A stretch of DNA of 32,367 bases from positions 1 through 32,367 of the forward strand of contig JAHEMR010000017.1 in the NCBI GenBank assembly GCA_024643545.1, given 5' to 3'. The translations under genes and the position numbers were made by a program. This DNA is from Crocinitomicaceae bacterium. Lineage in GTDB: Bacteria > Bacteroidota > Bacteroidia > Flavobacteriales_D > Crocinitomicaceae. A model generated the notes under the pieces. It searched no databases, was not told where the DNA came from, and saw nothing but the letters and a program-made list of their open reading frames with translations. Below are positions 8,218-16,451 of the stretch, one piece after another (position 1 is the first letter of the stretch; the number at the start of each line of letters is the position of its first letter).

Positions 8218-8754
8218 TTAATTAATTTCCTTTTTATCTAATTCGAAGAACCCTGTTTCCTTCAACATTTCATCTAATTCTGCTTCAGAAATTCCGTGGT
8301 TTTCGTTCAAACGGATTTCCATCACAAACTTATCATCTGTTGTTCTTGGATCTGGGTTTTGAGCTGGCATACCAGGTAGGGTTTTATTTCTCAATAAATA
8401 CGTGATCGCCATTCCATGGGCAGCACATAAAACCGTAAACTCAAAACTAATGGGAACAAATGCTAACATATTATCCAAGTAGCTAAAATTTGGTTTTCCA
8501 CCAATGTTCATTGGCCAATCTGTTACCATAAAAAAGCGCATTCCTAGGGTTGCAACTGTTAATCCAGTTAAACCATATAAGAAGGCCATGATTCCTAGTC
8601 GTGTATTCTTAATGCCAATAATCGGATCAATACCGTGGATTGGAAATGGAGAGAACACTTCAGAAATTTTGACGCCTTTCGAAACGAGTTTTTTTGCACT
8701 GTCTTTCAATGCCTCGTCGTCGTCATACATTACATAAATTACTTTATCTGACAT
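8218..8754 (-). CDS. actD: Alternative complex III subunit ActD (DUF3341)
   Basis: Small membrane subunit of alternative complex III, of the DUF3341 family. It has 178 aa. The N-terminal soluble part begins MSDKVIYVMYDDDEALKDSA and leads to FPIHGIDPIIGIKNTRLG, the conserved family signature. Two membrane helices follow (about 72-95 and 108-135), then a soluble tail rich in acidic residues (ISEAELDEMLKETGFFEL). No cofactor motif is present. In known complexes this subunit packs beside ActC and its exact role in catalysis is structural or unknown. It lies 10 bp after actC and 14 bp before actE. Confidence 0.95.
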   Translation of the reverse strand: MSDKVIYVMYDDDEALKDSAKKLVSKGVKISEVFSPFPIHGIDPIIGIKNTRLGIMAFLYGLTGLTVATLGMRFFMVTDWPMNIGGKPNFSYLDNMLAFVPISFEFTVLCAAHGMAITYLLRNKTLPGMPAQNPDPRTTDDKFVMEIRLNENHGISEAELDEMLKETGFFELDKKEIN

Positions 8755-8764
8755 ACCCTAGGGA

Positions 8765-10153
8765 TTAATGGTGTTTGTGATAATCTGGTGATTCTTTGTA
8801 CGATTGTCCTGATCCTTTCAAGATTGTTTTTACTTCGTTCAATGCCAAAACTGGGAAGAAACGGGCAAACAACAAGAAGAATACGAAGAACAATCCAATC
8901 GTTCCTACATACACACCGATATCGATGTGACTTGGGAAGTGCATGCTCCATGCTGCTGGAATGTAGTCGCGGTGAATCGAAGTTACGATGATCACATAAC
9001 GCTCGAACCACATACCGATGTTTACAACAATCGAAATGAAGAACGTAAACAACAAGCTTCTTCTCAATTTAGGAATCCACATCAACTGTGGAGAAATTAC
9101 GTTACATGTCATCATTGACCAGTAAGCCCACCAGTAAGGACCAGTTGCACGGTTAATGAATGCATATGATTCGTATTCAACACCTGAATACCAAGAGATA
9201 AATAACTCAGTGATATATGCTGTTCCAACGATTGAACCTGTTACCATGATAACGATGTTCATGTATTCCACGTGTTTTGTGTGAATGTACGCTTCAAGTC
9301 CCATTGCTTTTCTCATGACTAACAACAAGGTTTGTACCATCGCAAATCCAGAGAATACAGCTCCCGCAACGAAATACGGAGGGAAGATTGTCGTGTGCCA
9401 TCCTGGAATAACCGAAGTAGCAAAGTCAAAAGATACAATCGAGTGAACCGAGAATACTAAAGGCGTTGCTAATCCTGCTAGAACCAATGAAACCAATTCA
9501 AAACGGTTCCAGTTTTTAGCTCTACCTGACCATCCAAAAGCCAAGATTGAATACATTTTTTTGGAAAGTGGCTTTTTCGCTCTATCACGGATGGTAGCGA
9601 AATCCGGAATCAAACCGATGTACCAGAACACCAATGAAACGGATAAATACGTAGAAATCGCGAATACGTCCCAAAGAAGTGGAGAGTTAAAATTCACCCA
9701 AAGAGATCCGAATTGATTTGGTAATGGTAGTACCCAGTATCCAACCCATAAACGACCCATGTGAATTAACGGGAACAATCCTGCCATAAATACGGCAAAA
9801 ATCGTCATCGCCTCTGCTGAACGGTTAATCGCCATTCTCCATTTCTGACGGAAAAGTAACAATACCGCTGAAATCAATGTTCCTGCGTGTCCGATACCTA
9901 CCCACCAAACGAAATTGGTAATATCCCAAGCCCATCCAATTGTTTTGTTTAGTCCCCAAACACCGATACCTGTTCCAAGTAAGTATAAAATACTACCTAC
10001 TCCATACAATCCAATGATTAAGGCTATACCAAATAGTGTGTACCACATTTTAGGTGCTTTATCCTCGATTGGACGACAAACATCTTCGGTAATGTCATGG
10101 TAGGTCTTATGACCTAATATGAGGGGTTCTCTGATTGCTGCTTCCTTTTGCAT
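8765..10153 (-). CDS. actC: Alternative complex III subunit ActC (NrfD/PsrC-like quinol site subunit)
   Basis: Large membrane subunit carrying the quinol-oxidation site of alternative complex III. It has 462 aa with about ten hydrophobic helices. The N-terminal IREPLILGHKTYHDITEDV is typical of the family. The middle shows WVGIGHAGTLISAVLLLFRQ (a His-containing helix conserved in NrfD-like quinol subunits) and VFSVHSIVSFDFATSVIPGW, both conserved in ACIII ActC. Electrons pass to the iron-sulfur clusters of ActB, encoded immediately upstream (17 bp gap); actD starts 10 bp downstream. It could be named as a generic polysulfide reductase NrfD, but the operon makes ActC the better name. Confidence 0.96.
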   Translation of the reverse strand: MQKEAAIREPLILGHKTYHDITEDVCRPIEDKAPKMWYTLFGIALIIGLYGVGSILYLLGTGIGVWGLNKTIGWAWDITNFVWWVGIGHAGTLISAVLLLFRQKWRMAINRSAEAMTIFAVFMAGLFPLIHMGRLWVGYWVLPLPNQFGSLWVNFNSPLLWDVFAISTYLSVSLVFWYIGLIPDFATIRDRAKKPLSKKMYSILAFGWSGRAKNWNRFELVSLVLAGLATPLVFSVHSIVSFDFATSVIPGWHTTIFPPYFVAGAVFSGFAMVQTLLLVMRKAMGLEAYIHTKHVEYMNIVIMVTGSIVGTAYITELFISWYSGVEYESYAFINRATGPYWWAYWSMMTCNVISPQLMWIPKLRRSLLFTFFISIVVNIGMWFERYVIIVTSIHRDYIPAAWSMHFPSHIDIGVYVGTIGLFFVFFLLFARFFPVLALNEVKTILKGSGQSYKESPDYHKHH

Positions 10154-10170
10154 TTCAGTTATTTAAGTGA

Positions 10171-13100
10171 TTAATGATGTTGGTTTCCTTCGTGTTTTTC
10201 TACTTGTAACTTACTTAACAAGTCATTTTCTTCGTTTCGCACTTTTACTTGGTACCAAACATTTGGTTTAACACCAACTTCTTCTAATGCTTGGTATGCT
10301 CTGTCGTCTTCAGATTTCGTGCGAATCAATGATTTCAAATCATTCCAATCACCAACCGTAATTGCATGTGTTGGACAAGAATCAGAACATGCTGTTGCGA
10401 ATTCACCGTCAATAATTTCTCTTGCTTCTTTTTTCGCAGATAATTTTGTCGCTTGAATGCGTTGAACACACAATGAACATTTCTCCATGACACCTCTTGT
10501 ACGAACGGTAACGTCTGGGTTTAAAACCATACGACCTAAATCGTCTTGAGCTGGATTCACCTCAGTCATTTTCTTGTAAGAAGGGTAATTAAACCAGTTG
10601 AAACGACGCACTTTATACGGACAGTTGTTTGCACAATACCTTGTTCCAATACAACGGTTATACGCCATTTGGTTTAATCCTTCATTACTGTGTGTAGTTG
10701 CTGCAACTGGACAAACCGTTTCACACGGTGCGTGGTTACAGTGGTGACACATCAATGGCATGTGAACTACCTTAGGATTTTCAGCAGCATATTCTGCTTT
10801 ATCAAAGGAGAACGTATCTTTATCTTTTCTTGTTCCTACCGCAGCCTCTTCGTCTGAAGCAAAGTAACGATCGACACGCAACCAGTGCATTTCACGACCT
10901 CTTCTTACTTCATCTTTTCCAACTACTGGAACATTATTTTCTGATTGACAAGCGATTAAACATGTTCCACATCCGATACATGAAGAAAGATCAATGCTGA
11001 TTCCCCAACGGTGACCGATTTTCTCAACTGGATGCGCATCCCATAAGTCAAACTCAGACATTGGAGCCTCCACGTGATTTCCGTGTGCGTCTAATTTCTG
11101 TAAGGTATGAGGTGGGTTAAAAGCACTTCTATCTTTGTTTTGGTAGATATCCAATGTCGTTTCACGAACAATTGAATGGCGACCCATTACGGTATGGTGA
11201 ATTTGTGTCGCTGCAATTGGGTAAACACCTTCTGCAGAACCAACTGTTGCCGCTCCTGTGTACTCAAACGTAGCACCGCTAGCAACCATAGCATAAACAT
11301 TTGCTCCAATCGGCATGCGATTTCCAGCATCGTTTAATTGATGTCCACCGTATTCTTTTGTTTGGAAAGCTGCCTTACCAATTTTCTCACCATTCGCTCC
11401 ACGACCATATCCTAATGCGATACCAATCGTTTTCAACGCTTGTCCTGGTAATGGATAAACTGGAAGTGTCACACTTTTACCATTTACTTTAACCGTAGTT
11501 AAATTCAATCCATGTTCTTGATCGTATGTTGTTACGAAACCTTTCGCTTTCATATCGACTGGATTCATGGTAATGTAGTTATCCCAAGTTACTTTCGTAA
11601 TTGGATCTGGTAATTCTTGTAACCAAGGGTTATTTGCTTGTACACCAGTACCAATACCCGCTTTTTGGTAGAAAGAAACTTCCCACTCTGCTGATTTTGG
11701 TAAACTTGCAATTTTTGCATCTGCATAAACCAATGTACTCGGTACAATTGCTTGAGCCATTGCACTATTGTGAATAGCCATCGCGAAATCTGATGTTGGG
11801 AATTTCGCAGCAAATGTTGCTTTAATGTAATCGTATGCAACAGAAGAATCTTTTCCTCCGCGTGTCGCTTTTCCATTCCATACCAACATTGATTCTAACG
11901 CGGAAGCTGTTTCTTCGCCTAACGGACGAATGGTTGGTTGTGATAAAGCGTATTCGCTTGCTTTCGCTTCAAAGTCCGACCATGATTCCAAAGCATGGAA
12001 ACCAGGACAAACATAAGAACAAAGTGAAGCTGTTTCGTCAGCATATGACGAAATCGCTACGGATGTTTTAATTTTTTTCAATCCTTTTGCGAATGCATCA
12101 CCATTTGGCAATGTATATACAGGATTTACATCCATCATCAAAAGAACATCTGGGCCATTTCCGGCAACCACATCTTTTACCAGTTTGGACACTTTTGCGT
12201 CCTCGGATTGGAATAGATTGATTGGATTGGATAAATCGATTGTTGTTCCGTAAGACTTTAACATGTCATTCAACTTGTTAGTCAACTGTTGAACACCAAC
12301 GTTATTTGAACCAGAAACAACTAATGATTCTTTTTTAGATTTTTTAAGTGCTTTGATTGCTTGATCTGCAGCTGCTTTCGCTGATGGATTCAAGTCGGTA
12401 GAAATTCCAGCGTTTCCACCTAAACCTTTTATAATGTACGCTAAAACTGCAGCTTGCTCAGAAGGTTTTATCATTCCACGGTAATCCGCGTTCGAACCTG
12501 TAACAGATAATACTGTTTCAAATTGAATGTGTTTCGACATCCATTCTGCATCCGGATTACGTGTAAGGGCATATTGACCAGTATATTCTGTAGCTAACAA
12601 CCAAGAATTTAAAAAGTCTGCGTCAATGGATACAATTGTTTTTGCTTTTGAGAAATCGTAACTAGGAATCATTCTAACGCCAAAGTTCGATAAGTTTGCT
12701 TCGCGCATTCCAGCATAAGAAACTGCATCGTATTGAATGTGTTGGAATTTATTTCCTGTTTCTCCATTCATTGAAACCGACATTTCAGCAATCGCACGCT
12801 TCATAGAAGGACTAATCACTGTATTTGTCAATAACGTAACCGATTTTGCTGATTTTAAAGCAGATGAAATCGCTTTATCAATAGATGACCAAGATGCAAC
12901 CGAACCACCCGCTGTTGGATGATTTAATCGTTCACTATCATATAAACCTAAGACAGAGGCTACGATTTGTGGATTCACTCCACCTTTAGTAAAACCAAAA
13001 TCCTTGTTTCCTTTAATAAAGATTGGACGCGCCTCACGTGTTTTTACAAGAATACTCGCATATGAATTACCATCGTAGTATGTACTTGTATACCATGTAG

Positions 13101-13371
13101 GCATACCAGGTGTAACATTTTCAGGTTTAATTACATAAGGAACAACCTTTGTAACGGGAGCTTCACAAGCCGCCAACGTTGCCGCAGCAACCGAGAACCC
13201 TAAAAATTTAAGGAAATCTCTTCTAGCAGTAGAAGTTTCAGCTAATTTTTCGTCAGATAAGAATTCCTCAACGGTTTGTTGATTCGGAAACTCTTGCTCT
13301 TTGTGCTTAATGAATTCAGGAGTCTCCTTTAATTCTTCAAGTCCTTTCCAATATTTTCTAGTCATTCCCAT
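10171..13371 (-). CDS. actB: Alternative complex III subunit ActB, TAT-exported iron-sulfur protein
   Basis: Peripheral subunit that conducts electrons from ActC to the hemes of ActA. It has 1066 aa. The N-terminus (RKYWKGLEEL) is the variant leader of TAT-translocated molybdopterin-oxidoreductase-like proteins. A twin-arginine RRDFLKFLG (RR 50-51) and the lipobox TLAAC (Cys 69) suggest a TAT lipoprotein. Residues ~80-760 are a molybdopterin-oxidoreductase-like fold that in known ACIII lacks molybdenum. The ferredoxin-like part (about 795-990) shows CIGCGTCLIAC, CHHCNHAPCETVC, CIGTRYCANNCPYKV and CSLC...CSDSC. That is 15 cysteines, matching three [4Fe-4S] and one [3Fe-4S], with Thr replacing a cluster Cys in the third group. 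Purine-rich GAAGAAAAG precedes the start. It lies 33 bp after actA and 17 bp before actC. Confidence 0.97.
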   Translation of the reverse strand: MGMTRKYWKGLEELKETPEFIKHKEQEFPNQQTVEEFLSDEKLAETSTARRDFLKFLGFSVAAATLAACEAPVTKVVPYVIKPENVTPGMPTWYTSTYYDGNSYASILVKTREARPIFIKGNKDFGFTKGGVNPQIVASVLGLYDSERLNHPTAGGSVASWSSIDKAISSALKSAKSVTLLTNTVISPSMKRAIAEMSVSMNGETGNKFQHIQYDAVSYAGMREANLSNFGVRMIPSYDFSKAKTIVSIDADFLNSWLLATEYTGQYALTRNPDAEWMSKHIQFETVLSVTGSNADYRGMIKPSEQAAVLAYIIKGLGGNAGISTDLNPSAKAAADQAIKALKKSKKESLVVSGSNNVGVQQLTNKLNDMLKSYGTTIDLSNPINLFQSEDAKVSKLVKDVVAGNGPDVLLMMDVNPVYTLPNGDAFAKGLKKIKTSVAISSYADETASLCSYVCPGFHALESWSDFEAKASEYALSQPTIRPLGEETASALESMLVWNGKATRGGKDSSVAYDYIKATFAAKFPTSDFAMAIHNSAMAQAIVPSTLVYADAKIASLPKSAEWEVSFYQKAGIGTGVQANNPWLQELPDPITKVTWDNYITMNPVDMKAKGFVTTYDQEHGLNLTTVKVNGKSVTLPVYPLPGQALKTIGIALGYGRGANGEKIGKAAFQTKEYGGHQLNDAGNRMPIGANVYAMVASGATFEYTGAATVGSAEGVYPIAATQIHHTVMGRHSIVRETTLDIYQNKDRSAFNPPHTLQKLDAHGNHVEAPMSEFDLWDAHPVEKIGHRWGISIDLSSCIGCGTCLIACQSENNVPVVGKDEVRRGREMHWLRVDRYFASDEEAAVGTRKDKDTFSFDKAEYAAENPKVVHMPLMCHHCNHAPCETVCPVAATTHSNEGLNQMAYNRCIGTRYCANNCPYKVRRFNWFNYPSYKKMTEVNPAQDDLGRMVLNPDVTVRTRGVMEKCSLCVQRIQATKLSAKKEAREIIDGEFATACSDSCPTHAITVGDWNDLKSLIRTKSEDDRAYQALEEVGVKPNVWYQVKVRNEENDLLSKLQVEKHEGNQHH

Positions 13372-13404
13372 GGTCTTTTCTTCGACAAGAATATTATTAA
13401 TTTA

Positions 13405-14745
13405 TTAATAGTGGCATTTCGCACATTCCCAACCGCCTAGTTCACTCACAGTCACTTTACCATCTTGGTAATATTTCTTGTAAAGTGCTGGGTCTTTTTT
13501 CAAACGTCGGTGAATCTCATCATAGTAAGCATTTTTACCATCTCCAATTTTCACGTCTTTTTTACCGTGACATTCAATACACCATCCCATTGTTAAAGTT
13601 GGTTTCGTTAACTGAATGTTTCCTTCAATTTTATTTAACTCAGCAACTGGTTGAACTTTCACTGCTTCGTTCATAACTTTCATGTCTCCGTGACATTGTT
13701 TACAATCTACACCACCAACTACTACGTGTTGAGAGTGATTGAAGTAAACGTGATCAGGTAATACGTGAACTTTGTTCCAAACGATTGGCTTTGTTTTTCC
13801 GGTGTACTTTCCAGCTCCAGATGAAACATCCCATCCTGCTGCAGCATAAATTTTCTTGATTTCTCCTGCAAATGGTTTTCCTTCACCATTAATTTGTTTG
13901 TGACAGTTCATACAAACATTCACAGATGGAATTCCAGCTGATTTTGATTTTGTTACTGAATTGTGACAATACTTACAATCAATTCCATTCACACCAGCAT
14001 GACGATCATGTGGGAATGCGATTGGCTGGGATGGTTGGTAATCTTCCATCACATTAATACGGTATAAACCTTGGAATAAGGTAACGATCACCGCAATGAC
14101 TGTAACAAGAGACGCTAGTCCAACCCACAATCTGTATTTCCATGCAATTGAACGAAGTTCTTCTCCATACGTAAGTTTCTCTTGGTGATCTGGATTATCA
14201 GAAGTTGCGATTTTCAATTGACGACGAACTCCACCCACTGCAAGAATCACTACAATAAAGATAACACCCATCACAATCCATATCCATCCTACTGAACCTT
14301 CTTCTTCTTCAGGAGTAGTTGGCTCATTAGGATCTGTTGGACCACCAGTTGTTGTTGCTGTAGCCGGATCTGGCTGCGCGTCAATCCAATCGAAGATGGC
14401 TGTAATGTCCTCTTTTTTCAAATCAGGGAAAGCCGCCATTGCTGTCGGAGACCATTTGGAAACTTCAGCAGCATACGGATCTGCTGCAACTGCATTTTGC
14501 CAGTTGTTCACCCACATGAAGATGCTACCTTCCTTCGCGCCACCAGCAGCCCATTTATCACGAACTTGGAACAACTTCGGTCCAGTACTGTTCTTGTGGG
14601 TTTGGTGACAAGTTGCACATTTTGATTTGAAAAGTGCCTCTCCTTGAGCTTTCGTAAAGTTGGTTAAACCAACAAAGCCAAACGTTAACGTGACGAATGC
14701 CAATGATTTTAAACGCTTAAGCAATTGAATTCTAGATATTTCCAT
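13405..14745 (-). CDS. actA: Alternative complex III subunit ActA with extra fused cytochrome c domain (six hemes)
   Basis: Multiheme cytochrome c of alternative complex III, accepting electrons from ActB. It has 446 aa. A signal-like segment (SLAFVTLTFGFVGLTNFTKA) is followed by a monoheme domain with CATCHQTH (Cys 43, Cys 46, His 47) and an Asp/Pro/Thr/Glu-rich linker (around residues 126-148). Two membrane helices follow (about 150-172 and 207-230), then five more heme c sites: CKYCH, CMNCH, CKQCH, CIECH and, at the very C-terminus, CAKCH. The pentaheme part is the standard ActA. The N-terminal mono-heme module makes six in total, compared with five reported for ActA in the structurally studied complexes as I recall them. 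It is the first gene of the operon, with a promoter about 60 bases upstream. Confidence 0.95.
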   Translation of the reverse strand: MEISRIQLLKRLKSLAFVTLTFGFVGLTNFTKAQGEALFKSKCATCHQTHKNSTGPKLFQVRDKWAAGGAKEGSIFMWVNNWQNAVAADPYAAEVSKWSPTAMAAFPDLKKEDITAIFDWIDAQPDPATATTTGGPTDPNEPTTPEEEEGSVGWIWIVMGVIFIVVILAVGGVRRQLKIATSDNPDHQEKLTYGEELRSIAWKYRLWVGLASLVTVIAVIVTLFQGLYRINVMEDYQPSQPIAFPHDRHAGVNGIDCKYCHNSVTKSKSAGIPSVNVCMNCHKQINGEGKPFAGEIKKIYAAAGWDVSSGAGKYTGKTKPIVWNKVHVLPDHVYFNHSQHVVVGGVDCKQCHGDMKVMNEAVKVQPVAELNKIEGNIQLTKPTLTMGWCIECHGKKDVKIGDGKNAYYDEIHRRLKKDPALYKKYYQDGKVTVSELGGWECAKCHY

Positions 14746-14803
14746 GTAAAAACTACTAATTCACTCTTAAAAATAGTGCGGACAAACCGCATTTTATCGG
14801 TGA

Positions 14804-14811
14804 CAAAATTA
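14804..14811 (-). promoter_or_regulatory. Promoter -7 box of the act-cox operon
   Basis: On the minus strand this reads TAATTTTG, an exact match to the Bacteroidota TAnnTTTG element. A TTG at 14836-14834 lies 22 bases upstream and can serve as the -33 element. It lies about 59 bases before the actA start, giving a leader of roughly 50 nt. Confidence 0.65.
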
Positions 14812-14916
14812 GGTCAATCAACGCATTTTATGACAATTTCGTGACAAAAAATATGCAAATAAAGCTAATTTAAAATCATTCTAAATAGACTCGAATCGCG
14901 TATAGGCAGAAATCAC

Positions 14917-14924
14917 TAATTTTG
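14917..14924 (+). promoter_or_regulatory. Promoter -7 box of the SPOR-like gene
   Basis: TAATTTTG is an exact TAnnTTTG match ending four bases before the ATG at 14929. Transcription would start at or within a base or two of the start codon, so the mRNA would be leaderless or nearly so. No clear -33 TTG is seen. Confidence 0.5.
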
Positions 14925-14928
14925 ACGC

Positions 14929-15309
14929 ATGAAATCACTAAAAGGGATCTTGCTAATTTTTGTTTTAGTCAGTGTAATTCCAAATTACATTCAAGCGCAG
15001 ATAAACATTCAAGCTGATGAAAGAATTGAGCAGCAAATATTAAAAAAAGCGCATAAACAAATGAGTGGGTATCGACTTCAAATTTGTTTCGATTCTGACA
15101 AGTCTGTAATTGACGAGGCTCGAAACCGATTCATCGGAATGTATCCAAAGATTGACACCTACGTTACCTTTGAGGCACCAAACTTTAATTTAATGGTTGG
15201 TGATTTCAGGACATTAATAGAAGCAGAGAAAATTCAATCTGAAATTACTGGACAATTTACCATCGTTATTGTACACAAAACACAGATTAATTTACCTCGG
15301 ATTGACTGA
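14929..15309 (+). CDS. Small exported SPOR-domain-like protein
   Basis: It has 126 aa. A signal peptide (KGILLIFVLVSVIPNYIQAQ) suggests export to the periplasm. The mature part is about 100 residues with the pattern of a single SPOR domain: YRLQICFDSDKSVIDEARNR, then a second half with TFEAPNFNLMVGDFRTLIEA ending in TIVIVHKT. SPOR domains in other bacteria bind glycan strands of peptidoglycan. A lone short SPOR protein of this kind is common in Flavobacteriales and has no established function. The gene is monocistronic and convergent with thiL, its stop codon being only 3 bp from the thiL stop. Family assignment is by pattern; the role is unknown. Confidence 0.75.
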   Translation: MKSLKGILLIFVLVSVIPNYIQAQINIQADERIEQQILKKAHKQMSGYRLQICFDSDKSVIDEARNRFIGMYPKIDTYVTFEAPNFNLMVGDFRTLIEAEKIQSEITGQFTIVIVHKTQINLPRID

Positions 15310-15312
15310 ACA

Positions 15313-16344
15313 TTAAAAATGTTTCCAACCTTGAGCGGTCAAGGTAATTGCTGAGCCACTTCTATCCACAAAATAAATTCCATCTTCCGGACTCGTTATA
15401 TGTCCGATAATAGAAAAGTTTGGATTGGATTGAATGATTTCAAAATCACTTTGTTTGATGGTGAACAACAATTCGTAATCTTCTCCTCCATTTAATGCAC
15501 AAGTACTTGGGTCCAAATTAAAATCTAGCGCGGCCATGGAAGTTTTTGCGTCAATCGGGATTTTCTCATCGTATACATGGCAACCAACGTTGCTTGCTTT
15601 ACAAATATGTAAGATCTCACTTGCCAATCCGTCAGAAACATCAATCATTGCCGTTGGCTGAACGCCTAACTCTTTTAAATATTTCACAACATCAACCCTC
15701 GCTTCTGGTTTTAATTGGCGTTGCATAATGTAATCATGTCCGTCCAAATCAGGTTGAATAGCCGGATTCGATTTAAATACATCTTTTTCGCGTTCTAACA
15801 ATTGAAGTCCCATATATGCACCACCTAAATCACCTGAAACGACAAGTAAATCAAACTCTTTCGCTCCAGAACGATACACAATTTCTTCTTTTTTCACGCG
15901 GCCAATAGCTGTTATTGTGATCATGAGTCCCGATGTAGAACTCGTTGTATCACCTCCGACTAAATCCACTTCAAATTCCGTGCATGCTCGTTTAATCCCT
16001 GCATACAATTCTTCAAGTGCCTCGAGGCTGAAACGATTTGACACGGCAATGGCAACGGTAATTTGTTCTGCCCTACCATTCATTGCGCAAATATCCGACA
16101 CATTAACAGCAACTGCTTTGTATCCTAAATGCTTCAACGGCATATACATTAGATTAAAATGGATTCCTTCTACTAACGCATCCGTAGAAACAAGCAAAAA
16201 CTCATCGTTTCCAGCATCAATTACTGCTGCATCATCACCAACACCAAGAATAGAGCTTGCATTTTTCAATTCAACTCCTTTGGTGAGCTGATCTATAATG
16301 CCAAATTCACCTAATTCACTAATATCTGTACGTGATTCACTCAT
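15313..16344 (-). CDS. thiL: Thiamine-monophosphate kinase
   Basis: Phosphorylates thiamine monophosphate to thiamine diphosphate with ATP, the last step of the cofactor's synthesis, in the cytosol. It has 343 aa from the start chosen here. Motifs in order are ELGEFGIIDQL, GVGDDAAVID (metal/ATP), VSTDALVEGIHF, NVSDICAMNG, GGDTTSS, IDVSDGLASE and NGGEDYELLFT, all typical of the AIR-synthase-like ThiL family. The frame is open for 20 more codons up to 16404. The shorter start (MSESRTDIS) matches the usual family N-terminus, and a TATCTTTG promoter box lies at 16360-16367, inside the longer version, so the short start is preferred. No other thiamine genes are nearby. Confidence 0.95.
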   Translation of the reverse strand: MSESRTDISELGEFGIIDQLTKGVELKNASSILGVGDDAAVIDAGNDEFLLVSTDALVEGIHFNLMYMPLKHLGYKAVAVNVSDICAMNGRAEQITVAIAVSNRFSLEALEELYAGIKRACTEFEVDLVGGDTTSSTSGLMITITAIGRVKKEEIVYRSGAKEFDLLVVSGDLGGAYMGLQLLEREKDVFKSNPAIQPDLDGHDYIMQRQLKPEARVDVVKYLKELGVQPTAMIDVSDGLASEILHICKASNVGCHVYDEKIPIDAKTSMAALDFNLDPSTCALNGGEDYELLFTIKQSDFEIIQSNPNFSIIGHITSPEDGIYFVDRSGSAITLTAQGWKHF

Positions 16345-16359
16345 GTTTTTATTTTTTGA

Positions 16360-16367
16360 CAAAGATA
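16360..16367 (-). promoter_or_regulatory. Promoter -7 box of thiL
   Basis: Read on the minus strand this is TATCTTTG, an exact TAnnTTTG match 16 bases upstream of the thiL ATG at 16344. No good -33 element is seen at the right distance. Its position decides for the shorter thiL start. Confidence 0.5.
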
Positions 16368-16429
16368 CGTTATAATCAGTTGTCCTGAATTTTAGTCTCT
16401 TCAACTGATGAAAAAATGCGATCCTTTTG

Positions 16430-16437
16430 TAACTTTG
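16430..16437 (+). promoter_or_regulatory. Promoter -7 box of the unknown exported protein
   Basis: TAACTTTG is an exact TAnnTTTG match 14 bases before the ATG at 16452. It is divergent from the thiL promoter about 60 bp away. Because it lies inside the longer open frame that begins at 16416, it supports the start at 16452. Confidence 0.5.
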
Positions 16438-16451
16438 AGAAAAAGCAATTC

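Noticed and set aside
10171..13371. Formate dehydrogenase or nitrate reductase catalytic subunit
   Set aside because: The molybdopterin-like domain is followed by 15 cluster cysteines in the ActB pattern and sits in an ACIII operon; ActB of known complexes carries no molybdenum.
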